NCBI GenBank assembly: GCA_024400895.1
Contig: JAKSMA010000012.1
Coordinates: 1-20,121 of the forward strand
Source: Muribaculaceae bacterium
GTDB taxonomy: Bacteria > Bacteroidota > Bacteroidia > Bacteroidales > Muribaculaceae
Direction: 5' to 3'
DNA: 20,121 bases
The notes beneath the pieces were generated by a model. It was not told the DNA's origin, ran no database searches, and saw only the letters and a list, made by a program, of their open reading frames with translations. How positions within the stretch are numbered: position 1 is the first letter of the stretch; every line of letters starts with the position of its first letter. Below are positions 13,780 to 20,121 of the stretch, piece after piece. The translations under genes were made by a program, and so were the position numbers.

Positions 13780-13872
13780 TCTAAATATGTTTTGCACTAT
13801 GGTTCGTGAATGCTTGTCGATATTGTTCGGTTTTTTCTATCCGATATTTCCCGCTATGTGCCTAAAAATTTG

Positions 13873-13880
13873 TATCTTTG
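13873..13880 (+). promoter_or_regulatory. -7 element of the gpmI promoter
   Basis: TATCTTTG is an exact TAnnTTTG match 84 bases upstream of the gpmI start. The expected -33 TTG is replaced by TTTC (13847-13850) at a slightly long spacing. Confidence 0.6.
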
Positions 13881-13964
13881 TATGATTTTTCAGAACAGCG
13901 ATTAATACTGTTTTGCGTAAATTGATCATTTAGCAATTTTTAATTCGAATTATATAAAAAAATT

Positions 13965-15503
13965 ATGGCAAAAAAAGCATTATTGATGATTCTTGATGGT
14001 TGGGGAATTGGCCCTAACAATAAGAACAACGCAATTTTTAGCACTCCAACCCCATATTGGGACAGTCTTATTGCAAACTATCCAAACAGTAGCCTCAAGG
14101 CTTGTGGTGAAGATGTTGGTTTGCCCGACGGACAGATGGGTAACAGCGAAGTGGGTCACCTCAACATCGGTGGCGGTCGTGTAGTTTACCAAGACCTTGT
14201 AAAAATTAACAAGGCGATTGCCGACGGTTCAATTCTGAAGAATCCTGAGATTGTTAAGGCTTACACTTATGCTAAAGAAACTGGTAAGGGCTTGCACATT
14301 ATGGGTTTGACATCTACTGGTGGCGTGCATAGTTCAATGGATCATCTGTTTGCACTTTGCGATATCGCTAAGGAATATGGCTTGGAAAAGGTGTATCTCC
14401 ACTGCTTTATGGATGGTCGCGACACTGACCCTGAAAGTGGCAAGGGCTTCATTCAAGATGTGGAAAACCACCTTGCAAAGAGCGCTGGCGTGATTGCTAC
14501 CATCACTGGTCGCTACTATGCGATGGACCGCGACAAGCGTTGGGACCGTGTGAAACTTGCTTACGACCAACTCGTGAACGGCGAAGGCCGCAAGAGCGAT
14601 AATATGGTTCAAGCAATGCAAGAATCTTACGATGAGGGTGTGACCGACGAATTTGTTAAGCCTGTTGTGAACAGCACTGTAGATGGCCGAATCAAAGAAG
14701 GCGATGTGGTGATTTTCTTCAACTACCGCAACGACCGTGCAAAAGAACTTACACAAGTTCTCACACAGCAAGATATGCCAGAAGAAGGAATGGCAACAAT
14801 CAAAGATTTGCAATTCTTCTGCATGACTCCTTACGACTCTTCGTTCACAGGTGTTGGCATCCTTTTCCCTAAGGAAAATGTGCAGAACACTCTCGCTGAA
14901 TATGTTTCAAGTAAAGGATTGAAGCAGCTTCATATTGCCGAAACTGAAAAGTATGCTCACGTCACTTTCTTCTTCAATGGTGGTCGTGAAGCTCCATTCG
15001 AAGGCGAAGATCGCATTCTCGTTCCTTCTCCAAAGGTTGCGACCTACGACCTCAAGCCTGAAATGAGCGCTTACGAAGTGAAGGATAAATTGGTGGCTGC
15101 TATCGGTGAAAAGAAGTATGACTGGATTGTTGTGAACTATGCCAACGGTGATATGGTTGGTCATACTGGTATTTACGAAGCTATTGAAAAGGCTGTTGTT
15201 GCTATCGATGAATGTGTGAAGGATACTGTTGAGGCTGCAAAGGATGCAGATTATGAGGTGATTATTATCGCCGACCACGGTAATGCCGACAATGCAGTGA
15301 ACGAAGACGGCACACCAAACACTGCTCACTCACTCAACGATGTTCCTTGCGTGTATGTAACTGCCGATAAGGATGCCAAGATTGAAAATGGACGTCTCGC
15401 TGACGTGGCTCCAACCATTCTTCAAATTATGGGTCTCGAGCAGCCAGCAGAAATGACCGGTACGGGTCTTCTTGTAAAGAAAAAAAGAAAAAACTTCTTG
15501 TGA
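13965..15503 (+). CDS. gpmI: 2,3-bisphosphoglycerate-independent phosphoglycerate mutase
   Basis: A 512-residue cytoplasmic glycolytic enzyme that interconverts 3- and 2-phosphoglycerate with two Mn2+ ions. The alkaline-phosphatase-fold domain is split by the phosphotransferase domain, as usual. Asp11 (LDGWG) and the catalytic Ser61 in [16 protein letters not shown] are present, as are [21 protein letters not shown] and the C-terminal metal motif ADHGNADN. The length is normal. The last residues (KKKRKNFL) are an unusual basic tail encoded by a run of A bases; a one-base slip there would extend the reading frame to a TAA at 15524-15526. It has its own promoter core (13873-13880) and a strong terminator (15559-15599). 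Confidence 0.97.
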   Translation: MAKKALLMILDGWGIGPNNKNNAIFSTPTPYWDSLIANYPNSSLKACGEDVGLPDGQMGNSEVGHLNIGGGRVVYQDLVKINKAIADGSILKNPEIVKAYTYAKETGKGLHIMGLTSTGGVHSSMDHLFALCDIAKEYGLEKVYLHCFMDGRDTDPESGKGFIQDVENHLAKSAGVIATITGRYYAMDRDKRWDRVKLAYDQLVNGEGRKSDNMVQAMQESYDEGVTDEFVKPVVNSTVDGRIKEGDVVIFFNYRNDRAKELTQVLTQQDMPEEGMATIKDLQFFCMTPYDSSFTGVGILFPKENVQNTLAEYVSSKGLKQLHIAETEKYAHVTFFFNGGREAPFEGEDRILVPSPKVATYDLKPEMSAYEVKDKLVAAIGEKKYDWIVVNYANGDMVGHTGIYEAIEKAVVAIDECVKDTVEAAKDADYEVIIIADHGNADNAVNEDGTPNTAHSLNDVPCVYVTADKDAKIENGRLADVAPTILQIMGLEQPAEMTGTGLLVKKKRKNFL

Positions 15504-15558
15504 AAGAAGTGACTAATGAAATATAATCTATTTCATATCTACTCGTTCTAAAAACCTT

Positions 15559-15599
15559 CGGCTCTATGCAATTTCCGCGTAGAGCCGTTTTTTGTTTTG
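15559..15599 (+). terminator. Terminator of gpmI
   Basis: CGGCTCTATGC (15559-15569) pairs over 11 positions (one G-U) with GCGTAGAGCCG (15577-15587). A run of T (TTTTTTGTTTT) follows. Confidence 0.9.
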
Positions 15600-15698
15600 C
15601 TTTCTATGTTGAAGGCACTGTCTGAATCTACTAAGTTTTATAATCAATCTTCGTCAAAAGTGGTTCTTGTCAAGATTGTTAATCTTCATAACATCCTC

Positions 15699-15726
15699 CA
15701 TCTTTCATCTTTCATCTTTCATCTTC
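15699..15726. repeat. CATCTTT tandem repeat (four copies)
   Basis: Four contiguous 7-base units: three CATCTTT and one CATCTTC. This is a short microsatellite-like array in intergenic DNA, prone to slippage. Confidence 0.8.
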
Positions 15727-15744
15727 TAAAATCCCTTTTTGTCA

Positions 15745-15775
15745 TTGTTCGCGGGAGGAAGATATCTTATCTTCG
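15745..15775 (+). promoter_or_regulatory. Promoter-like site with no assigned downstream gene
   Basis: TTG at 15745-15747 and TATCTTCG at 15768-15775 are separated by exactly 20 bases, matching the -33/-7 layout with one substitution. It points into the unassigned stretch 15782-16290, so it may drive an RNA or a short peptide. Confidence 0.4.
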
Positions 15776-16020
15776 CACCATATTTTTTTTCTATAAAGAG
15801 CTGTAAAGGATATTACACATCGGCTGTTTCGCTTTGTGGATGAGATAAAATAGTGTTTTTTCAATCTTTATTTCAACGAGTTTAATAATTTGTATTTCAC
15901 AACCAGATGACACGCATTTACTTACAATTCCAAATACCGATTTCCGACATCTTGCCACGCCACTATGTTCATCCACAGCAAGATACATACCCGTTTCACG
16001 GTCAAAATGGTATTGGAAAG

Positions 16021-16071
16021 GTGTTTCGGGTGTTTCAGGTGTTTCGGGTGTTTCAAGTGTTTCGGGTGTTT
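16021..16071. repeat. GTGTTTCGG minisatellite, 9-base units
   Basis: Five full units (GTGTTTCGG, GTGTTTCAG, GTGTTTCGG, GTGTTTCAA, GTGTTTCGG) and a partial sixth run head to tail. Read on the minus strand in one frame they encode repeated Thr-Pro-Glu; on the plus strand they encode Val-Phe-Arg/Gln. Confidence 0.85.
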
Positions 16072-16268
16072 TTGTTATCCCAATGTCATGAATTCCTGTT
16101 CTTGTCAGGCAGTTCGCCCTAATATTATTAAAACCATTTTGGATTATTTGCATATACAAACTCCAGATAAATCAAGTTCCCAAATAGAGCATCACTCTCC
16201 GTTTTCTCAGTGTAACTCAATAACATGTTTTTCATCAGTATTTTTATTCTTTTTTTGCCCGAAAAGCG

Positions 16269-16298
16269 CTTGCAACTCGTATTTTTTTTGTAAATTCG
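16269..16298 (+). promoter_or_regulatory. Candidate promoter of the 5'-nucleotidase gene
   Basis: CTTG at 16269-16272 and TAAATTCG at 16291-16298 are separated by 18 bases. This is a slightly short but acceptable Bacteroidota promoter, about 45 bases before the start codon. Confidence 0.55.
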
Positions 16299-16343
16299 TA
16301 AGTTGAACAAAAGCAAACAAAACTAATTAAAAATTATATCATT

Positions 16344-17855
16344 ATGAATCCTTTTAAGAAATTATTGTTGGCAGGATTATTGGCAGTATCAATAATGCCT
16401 GCAATGGAAGCTGAGCATCTTGTGATTGCTGCTGTTAACGACACTCACAGTCAAATCGACCCGGCAAGTGATGGCAAGGGTGGTTTGCTTCGCCGTCGTG
16501 CAATTTATGACCAGATTCGTAGAGAAAACAAAAACACAATGATTATCCATGGTGGTGATGCTGTGCAAGGCACTATCTACTTCTCTTTGTTTAAGGGTGA
16601 AGTTGAATTTGCTGCTATCGACAGCATGGGCTATGATATGATTACACTTGGTAACCATGAATTTGATAACGGTATCGTGAAGCTTGCCGATTATTACAAT
16701 CGTTTGAAAACTCCAGTGGTTTCAACCAACTACGATTTCAGTGCCACTCCTGTGAAAGGTGTGATGCCATATCTTATCAAAACTTTTGGCGGAAAGCGCG
16801 TAGGTTTCATTGGCATTAATGTCAACCCTCGTGGAATGGTTTCGGAAGGTAACTACGATGGCTTAGTTTATCAAAACGGTGCGCTTGTTGCCGACCCGAC
16901 AGCAAAGTATTTGAAAGAAGTTCAAAAAGTTGATTATGTGGTGATGGTTTCTCACATTGGCTACTTCGCAGAAATCCCTGGCGAACCTTGCGACTCCGAT
17001 GTTGTAACCAAGAGCCATTACATCGACATCGTAATCGGTGGTCATACACACTCTGAAATCAAACCAGGCTCTCCTCAAGCTAATGTGAAGAATGCCGACG
17101 GAAAGATTGTTCCAATCGGACAGAACGGGAAATATGGCAAGCTTGTGGGCGTTTACGACCTCGACCTCGAAACAGGAAAGGTGGAATACAAGCACATTAA
17201 AGTCAATTCTGCTTATGATGAGGGTGCAAAAAAATATCCCGAATTTGAAAAGTGGCTCTATCCTTACAAAAGCAAAGTGGATTCGATTATGAACGCGCCC
17301 GTGGGCGAAAGCGCACGTGCTATGGCTGCTTCAAGCGATGCTTATCAAAACTGGCTATGCGATGCTGTTATGGACATTATCAAGACGATGTACAATGGCA
17401 AGGTCGACCTTTGCATCATGAACAAGGGCGGTATTCGTCAAGATATGCCTAAGGGTATGGTATCTGAAGGTTTGATTAACTCCACTTTCCCATTCGACAA
17501 CCGCTTTATGGTTCTTGATATCAAGGGCAAGGATTTGATTGAAGCATTCCGCGTAATGTCGCTTCGTGGTGGCGATGCAGTGAGCAAACAAGTGAGCGTT
17601 GTTTACAACAGCAAAAACGAAATCTTGAGTGCAAAGCTCAACGGAAAGCAAATCAAGCCTGAGCAATCTTACAAATTGGTGACTATCAACTTCCTTGCTA
17701 ACGGAGGCGATTTCCTTGATTCTCTTCGCAATGGTAAGGTGCTTTTCACCGACACCGTGCCTTATGGTGAACACATGCTTGAATATGTGAAGCAACTTGC
17801 TGCTCAAGGAAAGAAAGTGGATGCCACCGACACCCCTCGATTTGTGAAGAAATAA
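16344..17855 (+). CDS. Secreted 5'-nucleotidase / metallophosphatase (UshA-like)
   Basis: A 503-residue two-domain enzyme that removes phosphate from nucleotides outside the cytoplasm. A signal peptide covers about residues 1-23 (ending AMEA). The calcineurin-like metallophosphatase domain (about 25-270) shows NDTH (32-35), GGDAVQGT (70-77), GNHEFDNG (103-110), SHIGY (203-207) and GGHTH (232-236), supplying the dinuclear metal ligands. The 5'-nucleotidase C-terminal domain (about 310-490) shows CIMNKGGIR, TFPFDNRFMVLDIKG and NFLANGGD, which form the nucleotide pocket. Both domains are in one polypeptide. The GH3/beta-lactamase gene starts 26 bases downstream, so the two probably form an operon for periplasmic salvage. 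Confidence 0.93.
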   Translation: MNPFKKLLLAGLLAVSIMPAMEAEHLVIAAVNDTHSQIDPASDGKGGLLRRRAIYDQIRRENKNTMIIHGGDAVQGTIYFSLFKGEVEFAAIDSMGYDMITLGNHEFDNGIVKLADYYNRLKTPVVSTNYDFSATPVKGVMPYLIKTFGGKRVGFIGINVNPRGMVSEGNYDGLVYQNGALVADPTAKYLKEVQKVDYVVMVSHIGYFAEIPGEPCDSDVVTKSHYIDIVIGGHTHSEIKPGSPQANVKNADGKIVPIGQNGKYGKLVGVYDLDLETGKVEYKHIKVNSAYDEGAKKYPEFEKWLYPYKSKVDSIMNAPVGESARAMAASSDAYQNWLCDAVMDIIKTMYNGKVDLCIMNKGGIRQDMPKGMVSEGLINSTFPFDNRFMVLDIKGKDLIEAFRVMSLRGGDAVSKQVSVVYNSKNEILSAKLNGKQIKPEQSYKLVTINFLANGGDFLDSLRNGKVLFTDTVPYGEHMLEYVKQLAAQGKKVDATDTPRFVKK

Positions 17856-17881
17856 AACTGGATGATTAATAATATTTCATA

Positions 17882-20121
17882 ATGAATCTCAAGAAAGTTT
17901 TATTGATTGCTGTGGCGGTTTTAATTGTCGCTTCAGCATCTATGGGAGCCAAGCGTCAGCCTTCTATTTTCAACAAGGTTGATAAAAAGGCTATGGAGAC
18001 TTGGGTGAACACCACATTCAATACTCTTTCTCCTGACGAGCGAATTGCACAGCTGATTGTAATGGCTGTTAATCCACGTAGTGCAGGAGCGGAGGCATTG
18101 GTCAATAAGTATGTGGCACAGTACAAGATTGGTGGACTGATTTACAACGAGAACGACATCCGCACTCAGGCAAAGTTGACCAACTATGCACAATCGTTGG
18201 CAAAAGTGCCTCTGATGATTACGCTTGACGCAGAATGGGGGCTTTCTATGCGTCTGGAGGATGCGCCGAAGTTCCCGCGCAACTTGTTTCTCGGCTCTAT
18301 TAGCGACGACCAATTCTTCTATGAATATGGTCGTGAAGTGGCTCGTGAATGTAAGCGTATGGGTGTGCATGTGAATTTCGCACCTGTGCTCGATGTTATC
18401 GACCGTCCAAAGACTGTATTGGGTACACGTGCCTATGGCTCTAACCCTACTTTGGTTGGAAATCATGGGGTGGCTTTCGCGCGTGGTATGGAAGATGGCG
18501 GTGTGCTTTCTGTAATGAAGCATTTCCCAGGTCATGGTAGCACAACTGCTGATTCTCACCTTGAATTGCCAACTGTCGACAAATCAATGCAAGAGCTGAA
18601 ACAGTATGATTTTGCACCATTTAAGCAATATATCGACGCTGGTTTGGGTGGCTGTCTTACTGCACACCTTTATATTCCTGCTATTGAAAAGCGCAGAGTT
18701 CCTGGCACAATGTCGAAGGCTTATGTCACCGACCTTCTTCAGAAAAAGATGCAATTCAATGGACTTATTTTCACCGATGCTCTTGGAATGGAAGGCGCAA
18801 AAGCTGTGGAAGGTTCTGTTTGCGTTAACGCTTTCCTTGCAGGCAACGATATTCTCTTGATGCCAAATGAAGTCGGACCAGAAATTGAAGCCATCAAACA
18901 AGCTGTTGCGTCTGGTAAAATCAAGCAAAAAGATATTGATGCAAGAGTGAAGAAGGTTCTTCGTTTTAAATATGCTCTTGGATTGGAAAAAAAGCCTGTA
19001 ATTGACCTCAACAATATTGTGAGTGACATCAACTCTCCAGAATCGAGTGTGCTTCAACGTAAGCTCTCTGCTGCCACTGTCACAGTAGTGAAGTCGGCTA
19101 ACAATCTTCTTCCATTGAAGAAGTTGGATAGTCGTAAGATTGCTGTAGTGGTGATGGGTAATGAAAATGGAGAGAAATCTATGTTCGCTCGCCGTTGCAA
19201 TGATTATGCCGACGTCACTGTGATTGATTATAATTATGCTGGAACTGTTGAAGCTCTTCAGCAAAGAATCATCCGTGAGGGATATAACACGGTCATCATT
19301 TGCGTTGCAAACAATGATGAACGTTATTTAAATGCTGCTAAGCTTTTAGCAAGAGCGAAGGGCGATGTGGTGGTTGCTGCAATGTGCCACCCTGAAAAGC
19401 TCGACATTGTGGGTTCATTGGTTGGTAATAGCGAAGTTGATGCGTCGTTGATTACATTTGGAACCACCATTACTGATGAAGACTATTTGGCTCAAACTAT
19501 CTTTGGCGGTAATGCTGCAAAGGGTGTCCTTCCTGTTGACATGAACACTGGTAATGGAATTTTGAAGGCTGGAACTGGTGTCACTTACGATGCATGTCGC
19601 CTTGGTTATACCATTCCTGAAGAAGTGGGATTCAAAAGCAACTTGTTGGCGAAGATTGATTCTGTTTGCAATTATGGTGTTCAACAAAAAGCGTTCCCTG
19701 GGTGTCAGGTGGTGGTAGCACGTCATGGTAAAGTGGTTTGCAAGCGCTCTTATGGCCAGATTGCTTTTGGAACAGGTATCCCTGTGACTGATAACACCCT
19801 CTATGGTTTGGCTTCGGTATCAAAGGCTTCTGGTACACTCAGTGGCGTCATGAAAGTGTACGACGACGGCAAATTCCAACTCGATCAACCCGCAAGCGAT
19901 TTCATTCCTAGTTTGAAAGTTGACGATAAAAAGGATATAACTTTCCGCGATCTTCTTTATCACGAAACCGGTATGCCTGCATCACTCAATATGTGGTATA
20001 TGATGTTTGACCCAAAAACATATAGTGGCAAACTGATTACATCAACACCTGATGAGTACAACACCATTTGGGTTATGAAGGATGCCTACGGCAACAAGAA
20101 GGCGAAACTCCGTACCGATAT
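17882..20121 (+). CDS. GH3 beta-N-acetylhexosaminidase (NagZ-like) fused to a beta-lactamase-type serine hydrolase; 3' end outside the window
   Basis: An open frame of 746 codons runs to the window edge without a stop. The start MNLKKVLLIAVAVLIV begins a signal peptide (cleavage near residue 23). Residues about 45-375 form a GH3 catalytic domain with KHFPGHG (213-219), the acid/base Asp-His pair in DSH (224-226) and nucleophile Asp299 in FTDALGM, the NagZ pattern. Such enzymes remove N-acetylglucosamine from peptidoglycan fragments. A GH3 C-terminal domain follows (about 385-560). From about 590 a beta-lactamase/penicillin-binding-like domain begins, with the SxxK motif SVSK (Ser645, Lys648) and LLYHETGMP; its Tyr and KTG-like motifs would lie beyond the window. 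A cell-wall processing role in the periplasm is likely. It follows the 5'-nucleotidase gene by 26 bases. Confidence 0.93.
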   Translation, partial: MNLKKVLLIAVAVLIVASASMGAKRQPSIFNKVDKKAMETWVNTTFNTLSPDERIAQLIVMAVNPRSAGAEALVNKYVAQYKIGGLIYNENDIRTQAKLTNYAQSLAKVPLMITLDAEWGLSMRLEDAPKFPRNLFLGSISDDQFFYEYGREVARECKRMGVHVNFAPVLDVIDRPKTVLGTRAYGSNPTLVGNHGVAFARGMEDGGVLSVMKHFPGHGSTTADSHLELPTVDKSMQELKQYDFAPFKQYIDAGLGGCLTAHLYIPAIEKRRVPGTMSKAYVTDLLQKKMQFNGLIFTDALGMEGAKAVEGSVCVNAFLAGNDILLMPNEVGPEIEAIKQAVASGKIKQKDIDARVKKVLRFKYALGLEKKPVIDLNNIVSDINSPESSVLQRKLSAATVTVVKSANNLLPLKKLDSRKIAVVVMGNENGEKSMFARRCNDYADVTVIDYNYAGTVEALQQRIIREGYNTVIICVANNDERYLNAAKLLARAKGDVVVAAMCHPEKLDIVGSLVGNSEVDASLITFGTTITDEDYLAQTIFGGNAAKGVLPVDMNTGNGILKAGTGVTYDACRLGYTIPEEVGFKSNLLAKIDSVCNYGVQQKAFPGCQVVVARHGKVVCKRSYGQIAFGTGIPVTDNTLYGLASVSKASGTLSGVMKVYDDGKFQLDQPASDFIPSLKVDDKKDITFRDLLYHETGMPASLNMWYMMFDPKTYSGKLITSTPDEYNTIWVMKDAYGNKKAKLRTD

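Larger units (their letters stand above)
15504..16343. other. 840-base stretch without a convincing gene
   Basis: It holds the gpmI terminator, a 7-base tandem repeat (15699-15726), a promoter-like site (15745-15775), a 9-base tandem repeat (16021-16071) and the promoter of the 5'-nucleotidase gene. Several short frames are open (for example 15907-16122 and 15965-16306 on plus, 15791-16159 on minus). Because the 9-base repeat is a multiple of three it keeps several frames open at once, and none has a recognisable domain. I see no basis for choosing one. Confidence 0.6.

Noticed and set aside
15597..15806. 69-codon plus-strand frame after gpmI
   Set aside because: It starts within the gpmI terminator region, includes the CATCTTT array and has no recognisable features.
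16021..16071. CRISPR-like array
   Set aside because: The 9-base units are contiguous with no spacers, so it is a minisatellite.
15791..16159. 122-codon minus-strand frame with Thr-Pro-Glu repeats
   Set aside because: The frame is kept open by the 9-base tandem repeat, plus-strand frames are equally open, and no domain or promoter supports it. It is kept only as an open question in the findings.
17933..19264. Two long minus-strand open frames (208 and 226 codons)
   Set aside because: Both are antisense to the GH3/beta-lactamase fusion, whose catalytic motifs are intact on the plus strand.

Overview
The window looks like a chromosomal segment of a member of the Bacteroidales (Bacteroidota). 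The signs are repeated TAnnTTTG promoter cores with a TTG/TTTG box about 20 bases upstream, almost no Shine-Dalgarno sequences, and a gene set typical of gut Bacteroidales: folP next to cdaA, DUF3109, an AKR with ferredoxin-type clusters, GpmI, and a NagZ-like/beta-lactamase fusion. I cannot assign a genus from the sequence alone. No tRNA, rRNA, CRISPR array or intact insertion sequence was seen.

Layout. 1-3555: a small single-span membrane protein and two tandem NSS-family sodium-dependent transporters, the second with its own promoter and a strong terminator. 3584-6825: a tight plus-strand operon of folP, cdaA (c-di-AMP synthase), a DUF3109 Cys-rich protein and a WYL-domain regulator. 6828-8098: a minus-strand accessory islet with an AT-rich gene (likely DUF6994) and a HIRAN-domain gene. 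8111-8281: a 171-base foldback repeat. 8406-10423: rplS, a 69-residue helical protein and dinB, separated by terminators. 10482-11501: a secreted GH53 endo-galactanase with no SusC/SusD partner. 11578-13634: a minus-strand operon of an ECF S component, a [4Fe-4S] aldo/keto reductase and a DUF1893 protein. 13873-15503: gpmI. 15504-16343: about 840 bases without a convincing gene, holding a terminator, two tandem repeats and a promoter-like site. 16344-20121: a secreted 5'-nucleotidase and a GH3 (NagZ-like)/beta-lactamase fusion that runs off the window, probably one operon for nucleotide and cell-wall-fragment salvage.

The most unusual signal is a family of palindromic elements sharing the tip CCCAGAAAGT(G/T)CATTAG and flanked by TTAA or TTTA. 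One copy is full length (8111-8281). Two are internally deleted (1922-1958 and 10420-10463), and both supply the stop codon of the preceding gene. A possible fourth, diverged copy lies at 13711-13779. They look like MITE-type foldback elements with TTAA target preference. The second notable point is that the first NSS transporter lacks both residues of the extracellular-gate salt bridge known from LeuT.
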